This document shows positions 44,242 through 53,133 of a stretch of DNA of 64,000 bases, piece after piece (the first letter of the stretch is position 1; each line of letters begins with the position of its first letter). The DNA comes from an uncultured Lachnospiraceae bacterium (GTDB taxonomy: Bacteria; Bacillota; Clostridia; Lachnospirales; Lachnospiraceae). A model generated the notes under the pieces. It was not told the DNA's origin, did no database searches, and worked only from the letters and a program-made list of their open reading frames with translations. The translations under genes and the position numbers were made by a program. The DNA lies in NCBI GenBank assembly GCA_947623905.1, contig CANQHX010000001.1:1-64000 (forward strand), written 5' to 3'.

Positions 44242-44790
44242 GTGCAGGAGGACAGATTGCTGCTCTACAAGCTGATCGTGCTGTACATGCTGGGCAAGGT
44301 GAATTTTCCCATGACAAACGACCAGCTGTCCAGATTTATCCTCACCCAGGGATATACGGATTATTTCAAGTTCCAGGAAACCATGTCGGATCTTCTGGAG
44401 ACGGGTATGATCTCAGGAGAAAGTGTGCGCAACAACACCTATTATTCCATCAGCGATAAGGGCCGGGAGACCATTCAGTACTTTCAGTACAAGATATCCG
44501 ACGCGATCCGGCAGGATATCCACGACTATCTCAGGAGCAATGAATATGATCTCCGGGAGGAAGTCTCTCTCGTATCGGACTATACCCTTTCCAAAAACCG
44601 CCAGTACGCGGTTAAGCTGAAGATACGGGAACAGGACAGCTATCTGCTGGACATGACGCTCCTGGTGCCCCAGGAGGAACAGGCCAGAGCGATGTGCGAC
44701 CAGTGGCAGGAGAAGAGCCAGAAGATATATGCGTATATCATGAAGCAGCTTATGGCGGCAGAGAAAGATCGGAAGGAACAGAAAGCATGA
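44242..44790 (+). CDS. DUF4364-family winged-helix-like protein
   Basis: GTG 44242 lies seven bases after AAAGGAGG (44227-44234); 182 residues. The first ~75 residues look like a winged helix (KLIVLYMLGKVNFPMTNDQLSRFIL through SGESVRNNTYYSISDKGRETI). The rest is an alpha/beta domain with LSKNRQYAVKLKIREQ. DUF4364 is typical of Clostridia and function is unproven; DNA binding is plausible. The stop overlaps the next start (ATGA). Confidence 0.88.
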   Translation: MQEDRLLLYKLIVLYMLGKVNFPMTNDQLSRFILTQGYTDYFKFQETMSDLLETGMISGESVRNNTYYSISDKGRETIQYFQYKISDAIRQDIHDYLRSNEYDLREEVSLVSDYTLSKNRQYAVKLKIREQDSYLLDMTLLVPQEEQARAMCDQWQEKSQKIYAYIMKQLMAAEKDRKEQKA

Positions 44791-45884
44791 ATCAGAATCA
44801 GGCGCTGAAAAACAGTTTGATGGATCTGAAGCGGGTGACAAATGCCAGCGTGGAATTTGCTCTTTTTGACGGGAACGGCATTCTCATGCTGTCCACCGGT
44901 CAGATGAAGCAGGTGCCGGCAGACACGGTGACGCGGTTTTTTGCTTCCGGCGCGGAAGGGCAGGAGATGGGGGAATATCATTTCTTCCGGGTGTCCGTGA
45001 AGCTGCAGCCGGAGTATGTGCTGGTAGCCGAGGGAGAGCGGGCGTATCTGCTGGGGCGGATCGCGGCGACTCAGCTGTCTCACCTGATCATGGCCTACAG
45101 CCAGCAGTATGACGTCAACGGTTTTTTCCAGAATCTCCTGCTGGACAACCTTCTGGCAGTGGATATCTATAACCGGGCCACACAGCTGCAGGTGGCGGTG
45201 GAGTGCAGCCGGGCGGTGATCGTCATAGAGACCGAGGGAAAAGAAGACGACGGTTCTCTGGAGATGATCAGCAGCCTCATGGATACGGGAGATTACACCG
45301 TGACCGTGGATGAGCACAGCATTATCGTCATCAAGGACATGAGCCGTGAGCCGGAGCTGCCCGTGCTGGAGCAGGCCGCCTGCATGTTCCGGGATATGCT
45401 CAATACGGAGGTCATGTCAAAGGTGCGTATCGGGTACGGTTCTATCGTAAAGGATGTGCGGGATCTGCCCCGGTCCTACAAGGAGGCCCGGCTGGCCCTG
45501 GACGTGGGAAAGATCTTTTACAGTGAGCGCACCATCATCTCCTACAGCGCTCTGGGAATCGGCAGGCTGATCTATCAGCTTCCCATGGGTCTGTGCCGGA
45601 TGTTTATCGAGGAGACGTTTCCCGATAAGACGCCGGATGATCTGGATGAAGAGACTCTTGCCACCATCCGGAAGTTTTTTGAAAACGACCTGAACGTGTC
45701 GGTGACGGCCCGGCAGCTGTATGTCCACCGCAATACCATGGTATACAGGCTGGACAAGATCCAGAAAGCGACAGGACTGGATGTGCGCAGCTTTGAGGAC
45801 GCGATGACCTTTAAGATCGCGCTGATGGTCCTGAACTATATGAAATATGTAAATAAAGTGCCGCCCGAAGGCGGCGCGTCATGA
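44787..45884 (+). CDS. PucR/CdaR-type regulator, paralogue of the one at 4777
   Basis: ATG 44787 in the ATGA overlap; 365 residues. Same domain plan as the first regulator. The middle shares GGDEF-like blocks ([22 protein letters not shown]), and the C-terminal HTH is [23 protein letters not shown]. The two proteins align over most of their length; the N-terminal sensor parts differ most. It precedes an aconitase-family gene by 40 bases, a possible target. Confidence 0.88.
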   Translation: MNQNQALKNSLMDLKRVTNASVEFALFDGNGILMLSTGQMKQVPADTVTRFFASGAEGQEMGEYHFFRVSVKLQPEYVLVAEGERAYLLGRIAATQLSHLIMAYSQQYDVNGFFQNLLLDNLLAVDIYNRATQLQVAVECSRAVIVIETEGKEDDGSLEMISSLMDTGDYTVTVDEHSIIVIKDMSREPELPVLEQAACMFRDMLNTEVMSKVRIGYGSIVKDVRDLPRSYKEARLALDVGKIFYSERTIISYSALGIGRLIYQLPMGLCRMFIEETFPDKTPDDLDEETLATIRKFFENDLNVSVTARQLYVHRNTMVYRLDKIQKATGLDVRSFEDAMTFKIALMVLNYMKYVNKVPPEGGAS

Positions 45885-45924
45885 TCGCTCAGAAGAAAAT
45901 GAAGAATGGAGGATAAAGGACAGT

Positions 45925-48210
45925 ATGATAACATTATATGAAGGCGGCGCGTATCTTGTAAACGGTAGGGAACTGATCGCCGACGGCCCGGAAGCGGCGC
46001 AGGCACTGACAGCCCGTACAGGGAAGGCCGTGACAAAAGAAGACGCCAGAAAGCAGACCATGGCCTACGGGATCCTGGAGGCCCACAACACCTCCGGCAG
46101 CATGGAGAAGCTGCAGATCCGGTTTGATAAGCTCACATCCCATGATATTACGTTTGTGGGCATTATCCAGACAGCAAGGGCCAGCGGCCTGGAGCGATTT
46201 CCCGTGCCCTATGTGCTGACCAACTGCCACAACAGCCTGTGCGCCGTGGGCGGCACCATCAACGAGGACGACCACATGTTCGGCCTTTCCTGCGCCAAAA
46301 AGTACGGCGGCATCTACGTGCCTCCTCATCAGGCGGTGATCCACCAGTTTGCCAGGGAGATGCTGGCAGGCGGCGGCAAGATGATCCTTGGCTCCGACAG
46401 CCACACCCGCTACGGCGCCCTGGGCACCATGGCCATGGGCGAAGGCGGCCCCGAGCTGGTGAAGCAGCTGCTGTGCCAGACGTATGACATCAACATGCCC
46501 GGGGTGGTGGGCGTGTACCTGACCGGTACGCCCGCTAAGGGCGTGGGTCCTCAGGATGTTGCCCTGGCCATTATCGGGGAAGTATTTGCCAACGGCTATG
46601 TGAACAACAAGGTCATGGAATTTATCGGCGACGGCGTGGCGAACTTAAGCGCCGACTTCCGTATCGGCGTGGACGTTATGACCACGGAGACCACCTGCCT
46701 GTCCTCCATCTGGACGACCGATGAGAAGATCCGGGAGTTTTATGATATCCACGGGAGAGTGGAGGAGTACAAGGAACTAGCTCCCGGGGACGTGGCGTAC
46801 TATGACGGCATGATCGTGGTGGACCTTGGCGCCATCAAGCCTATGATCGCCATGCCGTTCCATCCCAGCAATACATACACCATCGAGGACGTAAAGGCCA
46901 ATCTGGCCGACGTGCTGGCGGATGTGGAGAAGAAAGCTCTTGTGAGCCTGGACGGCGCCGTGGAGTATTCTCTGCAGGACAAGATCCGGGACGGCAAACT
47001 CTATGTGGACCAGGGCATCATCGCCGGATGTGCCGGCGGCGGCTTTGAAAATATATGCGCGGCGGCTGACATCCTGAAAGGCAGGAGCATCGGCGCCGAT
47101 GAATTTACACTGAGCGTGTACCCGGCCAGCATGCCCGTTTATATGGAACTGGTGCGTAACGGCGCGGCAGCGGATCTGATGGCCACCGGCGCGGTGATGA
47201 AGACCGCGTTCTGCGGGCCCTGCTTCGGCGCGGGAGACACCCCTGCCAACAACGCCTTCAGCATCCGTCATTCCACCAGGAACTTCCCCAACCGGGAGGG
47301 CAGCAAGCTTCAGAGCGGACAGATCTCTTCCGTGGCTCTTATGGACGCCCGTTCCATCGCCGCCACAGCGGCAAACAAGGGCTATCTGACGGCAGCCACG
47401 GAGCTGGATGTGGAATACACCGGAAAGAAGTATCACTTTGACGCTTCCATCTATGCCAACAGAGTGTTTGACAGCCACGGCGTGGCAGACCCGGACGTGG
47501 AGATCCGGCTCGGGCCCAACATCAAGGACTGGCCGGCCATGAGCGCCCTGCCGGAGAACCTTGTGCTGAAGGTAGTGTCCGAGATCCACGATCCGGTCAC
47601 CACCACAGACGAGCTGATCCCCTCCGGCGAGACGTCCTCCTACCGCTCCAATCCTCTGGGCCTGGCGGAGTTCGCCCTGTCCAGAAAGGATCCCGCCTAC
47701 GTGGGCAAGGCCAAGGCCATCCAGAAGGCGGAGAAGGCAAGGACTGCCGGGGAAGATCCCGCGGAGGCGTTCGGAGAGCTGAAGCCTGTGCTGGAGACGC
47801 TGCGAAAGGCATATCCCGACAGCAATGACGGCAATACCGGCTACGGCAGCACCATTTTCGCCGTGAAGCCCGGCGACGGCTCCGCCAGGGAACAGGCGGC
47901 CTCCTGCCAGAAGGTACTGGGCGGCTGGGCGAACATCGCCAACGAGTACGCCACCAAGCGGTACCGTTCCAACCTGATCAACTGGGGCATGGTGCCCTTC
48001 CTCATCGACCGGGGAGAGCTGCCCTTTAAAAATGACGATTACCTGTACATCCCCGGCATCAAAGCCGCTGTGAAGGACAAAGCGTCCGAAGTGACCGCCT
48101 ATGTGATCAATGATGGCATGAAGCCCTTCGCCCTTCATATCGGGGAGATGACCGACGACGAGAGGGAGATCATCCTGAAGGGCTGCCTTATCAATTACAA
48201 CCGGCGGTGA
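45925..48210 (+). CDS. Aconitase-superfamily hydratase (YbhJ-like)
   Basis: 761 residues, with GGAGGATAAAGGA before the ATG. Iron-sulfur ligands are present: C369 (AGCAGGG) and C430/C433 (CGPCFG), spaced as in mitochondrial aconitase. [25 protein letters not shown] matches the substrate-domain motif, and the C-terminal swivel domain follows. It differs from citrate aconitase in many places and belongs to the hydratase subgroup common in Lachnospiraceae, substrate not established. No citrate synthase or isocitrate dehydrogenase is nearby. Confidence 0.88.
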   Translation: MITLYEGGAYLVNGRELIADGPEAAQALTARTGKAVTKEDARKQTMAYGILEAHNTSGSMEKLQIRFDKLTSHDITFVGIIQTARASGLERFPVPYVLTNCHNSLCAVGGTINEDDHMFGLSCAKKYGGIYVPPHQAVIHQFAREMLAGGGKMILGSDSHTRYGALGTMAMGEGGPELVKQLLCQTYDINMPGVVGVYLTGTPAKGVGPQDVALAIIGEVFANGYVNNKVMEFIGDGVANLSADFRIGVDVMTTETTCLSSIWTTDEKIREFYDIHGRVEEYKELAPGDVAYYDGMIVVDLGAIKPMIAMPFHPSNTYTIEDVKANLADVLADVEKKALVSLDGAVEYSLQDKIRDGKLYVDQGIIAGCAGGGFENICAAADILKGRSIGADEFTLSVYPASMPVYMELVRNGAAADLMATGAVMKTAFCGPCFGAGDTPANNAFSIRHSTRNFPNREGSKLQSGQISSVALMDARSIAATAANKGYLTAATELDVEYTGKKYHFDASIYANRVFDSHGVADPDVEIRLGPNIKDWPAMSALPENLVLKVVSEIHDPVTTTDELIPSGETSSYRSNPLGLAEFALSRKDPAYVGKAKAIQKAEKARTAGEDPAEAFGELKPVLETLRKAYPDSNDGNTGYGSTIFAVKPGDGSAREQAASCQKVLGGWANIANEYATKRYRSNLINWGMVPFLIDRGELPFKNDDYLYIPGIKAAVKDKASEVTAYVINDGMKPFALHIGEMTDDEREIILKGCLINYNRR

Positions 48211-48324
48211 CGCCGCGGCAAAGCTGTCCGGATCCATGCCAAGCTGCTGGATGTCACCACGGATCAGCTGCTTGGCATGGATCCGGACGGTCTGCGCAGC
48301 GCCTGTCTACGCCAGAAAGACTAG
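48211..48324 (+). pseudogene. Possible scrap of an XRE-type HTH regulator, within an inverted repeat
   Basis: The frame continuing after the hydratase stop reads AKLLDVTTDQLLGMD before a stop at 48322. This resembles the end of many XRE helix-turn-helix domains (LAKLLDVSTDYLLG). There is no start or N-terminal half. It may be a chance result of the inverted repeat described in the next entry. Confidence 0.25.
48226..48288. repeat. 24-base inverted repeat between convergent genes
   Basis: Arms at 48226-48249 and 48265-48288 match with one mismatch, around a 15-base loop. There is no T tract on either side, so it is not a standard terminator, although its place between two convergent genes would suit one. 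Confidence 0.7.
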
Positions 48325-49365
48325 ACGGCGGTACAGCATCAGATTGATGAACAGGCAGACAGCCTCCGCCAGCACTTTGGAGATGGCAAAATGCACGCCC
48401 ACATAACAAAGGCCCCACAGGATGGCGGTGGACAGAAGGAACATGAGCGGCGCGGCGGTAAGGTAGCGCGTCAGTTCTTTCCGGTTGCGCCGCGCGCTGG
48501 ATCCGTCGCGCAGGGTGGAACGGCTGCTGGACAGGCTGCGGGTCATGAAATAATTTAAAGGCGCGGTGAGCAGAAAAGCAGCCAGGCTGGCAGCCAGCAG
48601 TGTCTGCGTCTCCTGCAGCGACAGCCAGGACAGGCCGATGTACAGCCCGATGAAAAAAAGGATGTTCAGCAGCAGGCACAGGATCGTGGCCCCCATATTG
48701 GGCGCCAGGGTTCCGAATACCCGCAGGGAATCTCCCATGGTATGGTAATGGGTGGTCTTCTGTGCATGCTTATAATCCACACGGATGGGGAATTCCAGGA
48801 CATGCCGTTTGTTCTTCGTATAATAAATGATCTGGCTGGCCTCATACTCGTACCGGTCGCCGGGGGTATTGAGCAGAAGAGGGATCTGCGTGCTGTAAGC
48901 CGCCCGCAGTCCGGTCTGTACATCCTGGATGGTAATGCCGCAGGCCCATTTTACCAGCCTGCTGGAAATAGCGTTGCTCCAGCGGAACCGTCCCGGCATG
49001 GCAACGTCGAAATCCCGCTGGCCCAGTATGAGGATATTTGTAAAACGCTGGCACTGCTCCAGCAGGAACAATGCGTCCTCCGTGCTGTATTTGCCGTCGT
49101 CCTCCAGAAATACCATGCCCGTATCCTGGGAGAGATGATGGCTCAGATAGCGGAGAGCCGTTTTGATGGCGGCTCCTTTTCCCATGTTCAGCGGATGGGT
49201 CAGAAGGGTGCATTTGTCTTTTATCTGATCAAAAACAGGACGGTAAGCAGCGCTGCTGCCGTCGTCTACTACGATGATCTCATCTATTTCAGGTCTATGA
49301 AGATCTTCTACGAGTTGCACGAGATTTTCGTTCGGCTCGTAGGAGGGGATCACTGCTACGCCCAA
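48307..49365 (-). CDS. GT2 glycosyltransferase fused to a GtrA-type flippase domain
   Basis: TTG start at 49365, seven bases after AGGAGG on the minus strand; the longer frame has no better site. The product is 352 residues. Residues 1-215 are a GT2 domain (VAVIPSYEPNENLV, VVDDGSSAAYRPVF, LNMGKGAAIKTALRY, FLEDDGKYSTED). The last ~130 residues have four membrane helices with the GtrA pattern, ending CLFINLMLYRRLVF. Separate GtrB and GtrA normally load and flip a polyprenyl-phosphate sugar; here both steps sit in one chain. Confidence 0.85.
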   Translation of the reverse strand: MGVAVIPSYEPNENLVQLVEDLHRPEIDEIIVVDDGSSAAYRPVFDQIKDKCTLLTHPLNMGKGAAIKTALRYLSHHLSQDTGMVFLEDDGKYSTEDALFLLEQCQRFTNILILGQRDFDVAMPGRFRWSNAISSRLVKWACGITIQDVQTGLRAAYSTQIPLLLNTPGDRYEYEASQIIYYTKNKRHVLEFPIRVDYKHAQKTTHYHTMGDSLRVFGTLAPNMGATILCLLLNILFFIGLYIGLSWLSLQETQTLLAASLAAFLLTAPLNYFMTRSLSSSRSTLRDGSSARRNRKELTRYLTAAPLMFLLSTAILWGLCYVGVHFAISKVLAEAVCLFINLMLYRRLVFLA

Positions 49366-49416
49366 TGGGGTACCTCCTGTGAAAAAACACAACTGACAGG
49401 ATTTTTGAACAGAAAT

Positions 49417-49445
49417 ATTATACCGAAAACCGGCTGCAAAATCAA
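49417..49445 (-). promoter_or_regulatory. Promoter of the GT2-GtrA gene
   Basis: On the minus strand TTGATT, 17 bases and TATAAT, about 50 bases before the TTG start. Confidence 0.6.
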
Positions 49446-49543
49446 TAGGGGGCTGGACGGTTTCCCGTTCCGTATTCCTGACCTGCTGCTGTTTTGTGCC
49501 GTTTTGCCCGTCAAACACGCCTTTTGCCCGCCATAAGAAAAAG

Positions 49544-49572
49544 TTGACTTCTGATGGTTGAAATGCTATGAT
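49544..49572 (+). promoter_or_regulatory. Strong extended -10 promoter of the export operon
   Basis: TTGACT (49544-49549), 17 bases and TATGAT (49567-49572), with TG at 49564-49565. No comparable promoter or terminator is seen until after 62107, so it may drive the whole polymer export operon. Confidence 0.65.
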
Positions 49573-49636
49573 AATTTATCGAGTTGCGGCTTGCCGCAGG
49601 AGCCATATGGCGGGGTAAACGGAGGAAGATTGCGGT

Positions 49637-51280
49637 ATGGGTACAAATCCTTCAAATGAAAAAAACAAGGGAAAAAAGACAAAAGCTGAAATTGTGAAAC
49701 AATACCATCTGCGGGAAGTTTCTTTCCTATGCAAATACGTCTTTTCTTTTATCCTTATCATACTTGCCTCCCAAAGGTCCGGACAGCTGACCTTCTGGTT
49801 TGGCACATTCGAACTGTTGCTGGCTGCGTTGCTGACAAATGTCATCAGAAAAGACATCGCAAGAAATATTTTTAACGACGTGCTGATCCTTTTATTGAAT
49901 GTGCAGATGTGCGTACTTCTGTACGGCAATACCTATGTGACGCTCGTCATGATCACAAATCTGGAACATATCCAGGATCTGACAGGCAGGGCCTCTTATG
50001 TGCTGGCGGCGATCTTTTCTGTGGGCTTTGCCTTTTTGCCGGTGAGGCGGATCAGGCTTAAGGCGCGCACATCTGTCCTGCTGACCGGTGTGCTTTCCCT
50101 GGAACTGATCTTCTGCATGTTTGCCGGGAACAGCTATTCTCCTTATTATGCGTATCTGGATCTGATCAGGCAGAGACAGGAGCGCTACGCGCTGAAAAAA
50201 CAGGCAGAAGAAGCAAATGTAGATAAAAGCTATTATTATAAAGAAAAGATAACCGGACATATAGACAAGCCTGTCAATCTGCCGGAACAGCCCAATGTAG
50301 TATGTATTTTTGTGGAAGGGCTGTCACAGAATATTGTGGAAGATCCCAGGGGGATCATGGAGAATGTGGCCGCCTATGAAAAAAAATCCCTGAATTTTAC
50401 CGATTATTTTAACCACACCTTTGCCACATTCAGGGGCATAAGCGGGCAGCTGTACAGCGGTTATCAGGAAAACAACTATGATGAAAATACCCTGATCTCC
50501 CTTCAGGATGTACTGAAGGACGAGGGGTACCATACTATATTTATCAATTCTGAGCCAAATAACACCATATTCACATCTTTTCTGGCCGATCTGGGATTTG
50601 ATACCCTGGTCAGCAACGTGGGACACGACTATGAAGGCCTGCTGGAATCCCTTTCCGACCGGGAAGCCTATGAGGAGTTGTTCCGCCAGATGGAACAGGC
50701 TTCGGGGGAAAAAGACCCCTTCTTTATCTCCATGTATACGTTCGGAACCCATGCTTCCTGGAATTCCGTGAATAAAAAATTCGGAGATGGAAGCGATCAG
50801 GAATTAAATAAGTTTTATGAAGCGGACTATTATTTCGGGGAATTTATGGAAAAATTTGAAAAGAGCGACATGGCGAAAGACACCATCATCGTGTTTACCT
50901 CGGATCACGCGACATATCAGGACGAAGGCTTTGATAAGGCATTTCCCAACGCGGACAGGACGGTAGTGGGTCTAGACCGTATTCCGCTTTTCTTCTATTA
51001 CAAAGGGATCGCTCCCGCTGATATAGACGCCAAGGGCCGCAATTCTCTGGACCTGGCGCCTACCATATGCGATTATCTGGATATTTCCGCGGAAAACTAT
51101 TTCCTTGGTGATTCCCTGTTTATGTCCGCGGAGCTGAATAATAATTACGACACGGTATACAGCAGCGAGTCTGACGTGTACACTACCAGAGGCGGCGTGA
51201 TCACGACGCTGCCGAAGGAAACGGAAGATATTTTTCTGGACGGCCTGTACGGTTATTTCTACATTAAACAGGGAGAATGA
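49637..51280 (+). CDS. LtaS-like phosphoglycerol transferase
   Basis: 547 residues. About five membrane helices in residues 25-170, then an extracytoplasmic sulfatase-fold domain. Motifs: PNVVCIFVEGLSQNI (metal Glu), the Thr segment NHTFATFRGISGQLYSG (T261/T264), SMYTFGTHASW and VFTSDHATY. It has the LTA-synthase arrangement and likely transfers phosphoglycerol to a lipid or glycan acceptor. It opens the operon and ends four bases before the next gene. Confidence 0.87.
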   Translation: MGTNPSNEKNKGKKTKAEIVKQYHLREVSFLCKYVFSFILIILASQRSGQLTFWFGTFELLLAALLTNVIRKDIARNIFNDVLILLLNVQMCVLLYGNTYVTLVMITNLEHIQDLTGRASYVLAAIFSVGFAFLPVRRIRLKARTSVLLTGVLSLELIFCMFAGNSYSPYYAYLDLIRQRQERYALKKQAEEANVDKSYYYKEKITGHIDKPVNLPEQPNVVCIFVEGLSQNIVEDPRGIMENVAAYEKKSLNFTDYFNHTFATFRGISGQLYSGYQENNYDENTLISLQDVLKDEGYHTIFINSEPNNTIFTSFLADLGFDTLVSNVGHDYEGLLESLSDREAYEELFRQMEQASGEKDPFFISMYTFGTHASWNSVNKKFGDGSDQELNKFYEADYYFGEFMEKFEKSDMAKDTIIVFTSDHATYQDEGFDKAFPNADRTVVGLDRIPLFFYYKGIAPADIDAKGRNSLDLAPTICDYLDISAENYFLGDSLFMSAELNNNYDTVYSSESDVYTTRGGVITTLPKETEDIFLDGLYGYFYIKQGE

Positions 51281-51284
51281 CATT

Positions 51285-53072
51285 TTGGGTGATGGTTTTT
51301 TGCGATTGGGCGCAGACAAGGGAAAACGGGCGATAAAGCGGCTTGCAGGCTTTTTGGCGGGGGAAACGCCCCAAAAGCGGTATCAGCGCTGGTATGACCG
51401 GCACAGAGCCTCGAAGGAGGACCTGGAAGCCCAGAGGGCCGCGTCCCTGTCCCCTGCGCCGAAGATCAGCATACTGGTCCCTGTCTATGATACGCCGGTC
51501 CAGCTGCTTCGGGAAATGATCGATTCGGTCATTGCCCAGTCCTACCCCAACTGGGAACTGTGCGTCGGGGACGGCAGCCCGGAGAACAAAGAACTGGAGG
51601 CGGTTCTTTCTGCGTATCACAGCAGGGATCCCAGGATCCGCTACAGGGTGCTGGAGAAAAACGGGGGCATATCGGGCAACACCAATGAGGCCCTTGCCCT
51701 CGCGTCGGGAGAATTTGTGGGCCTTCTGGACCATGACGACCTGCTGGCGCCGGACGCGCTGTATCATGTGGCGCGGATGCTCCGGGACCCCCGGACGGAC
51801 GTGGTGTATACCGACGAGGACAAGATATACGGCAGGAGGCGCCGGCACAGGGAGCCTTATTTTAAACCGGATTTTTCCATCGATCTGCTCCGTTCCCAGA
51901 ACTATATCGCCCATTTTTTTGTGGCGCGAAGATCCATCGTGGAACAGGTGGGCGGGTTTCGCTCCGCGTATGACGGCTCCCAGGACTACGATCTGATCCT
52001 GCGGTGTGTGGAAAAGGCCAGAGGCATTGTGCATGTGCCCAGGATCCTGTATCACTGGCGGATGACGGCGGTATCCACGGCGCAGGACCCGGCCAGCAAA
52101 ATGTACTGTTACGAAGCCGGAAGGCGCGCTATACAGGATCACCTGGACCGCGTGGGCGTTAAGGGGAACGTGGAGCACGCAGGGATATGGGGCGCCTACC
52201 ATGTGGTCTATGACACCGCGCCCCACCCGCTGGTTTCCATCATCATCCCCAACAGGGACGGCGGGGAAACGCTGAATGCCTGCGTCCGCTCTGTTGTGGA
52301 GAAAAGCACATACCGCAATTTTGAATTTGTGGTGGTAGACAGGGAGAGCGGCCGGAAAGAAAACGCTGACCGTTATAAGGATCTCCGGCGGGAAACTGAC
52401 CGGGTAAAGGTGGTATACATGGAAGGGGATCCCGGCGTCTCTGCCATGATCAATTTTGGCGTGGAGCGCGCGGAGGGAGAGTATCTGCTCCTGCTGCGTG
52501 GTGACATGGAGCTGCTCCTGGCGGACAGCATTTCGGATATGCTGGGCGTCTGCATGAGGAAAGAGACGGGCGCCGCAGGCGCCGGGATCCTGTCGGCAGA
52601 AGGCACGGTGGCGCACGCCGGTATGGTCATCGGGCCCGGCGGGCAGACAGGCCGCGTGTTTTCCGGTATTGGAGCGGACGACTACGGATATATGGCCCGG
52701 GCGCGCATCAGCTGCGATTACAGCGCGGTGTCCGGGGCGTGCCTGATGACGAAACGGAGCGTGTTTGAGGAAGCAGGCGGTTTTTCCGAGGCGTTTTCAG
52801 ACGGACGAAACAGCGTGGATTACTGCATGAAGGTACGTGAAACAGGCCTTCTTGTAGTGTATGACGCCTTTGCCCGGTGGCGCAGCCGCGGGAACGGGGA
52901 CGTGTGGAACGATCAGAAGGATCCCGGGCAGGAAGCAGACCGGTTCTGTGAGAAATGGAAAAAGACGCTGGAAGAAGGAGACCCGTATTTTAACAAAAAT
53001 TTACGCGATGGTTTTGCTTCTTTTGCGGACAATAGAAAAATAGGATGCACATTAGGACAAAATATTGTATAA
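51285..53072 (+). CDS. Two-domain GT2 glycosyltransferase (rhamnan-type)
   Basis: TTG start at 51285 with GGGAG upstream; 595 residues. Domain 1 (about 60-290) is ILVPVYDTPVQLLREMIDSVIAQSYPNWELCVGDGSP, then GGISGNTNEALALASGEFVGLLDHDDLL (DHDD metal site). Domain 2 (about 310-560) is VSIIIPNRDGGETLNACVRSVVEKSTY, with the DxD position reading LLRGDMELL. The format is common in rhamnan and O-antigen synthases where each domain makes one linkage. It is paralogous to the next gene. Confidence 0.88.
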   Translation: MGDGFLRLGADKGKRAIKRLAGFLAGETPQKRYQRWYDRHRASKEDLEAQRAASLSPAPKISILVPVYDTPVQLLREMIDSVIAQSYPNWELCVGDGSPENKELEAVLSAYHSRDPRIRYRVLEKNGGISGNTNEALALASGEFVGLLDHDDLLAPDALYHVARMLRDPRTDVVYTDEDKIYGRRRRHREPYFKPDFSIDLLRSQNYIAHFFVARRSIVEQVGGFRSAYDGSQDYDLILRCVEKARGIVHVPRILYHWRMTAVSTAQDPASKMYCYEAGRRAIQDHLDRVGVKGNVEHAGIWGAYHVVYDTAPHPLVSIIIPNRDGGETLNACVRSVVEKSTYRNFEFVVVDRESGRKENADRYKDLRRETDRVKVVYMEGDPGVSAMINFGVERAEGEYLLLLRGDMELLLADSISDMLGVCMRKETGAAGAGILSAEGTVAHAGMVIGPGGQTGRVFSGIGADDYGYMARARISCDYSAVSGACLMTKRSVFEEAGGFSEAFSDGRNSVDYCMKVRETGLLVVYDAFARWRSRGNGDVWNDQKDPGQEADRFCEKWKKTLEEGDPYFNKNLRDGFASFADNRKIGCTLGQNIV

Positions 53073-53133
53073 TCACTTCATGAAAGCGGTGTGAGGCACC
53101 CTTTCCAGTGAACAGAAAGGGATCGACGGACCA

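Noticed and set aside
45925-48210. Ordinary citrate-cycle aconitase
   Set aside because: The cluster cysteines match the superfamily but the sequence fits the YbhJ-like hydratase subgroup and no other citrate-cycle gene is nearby.
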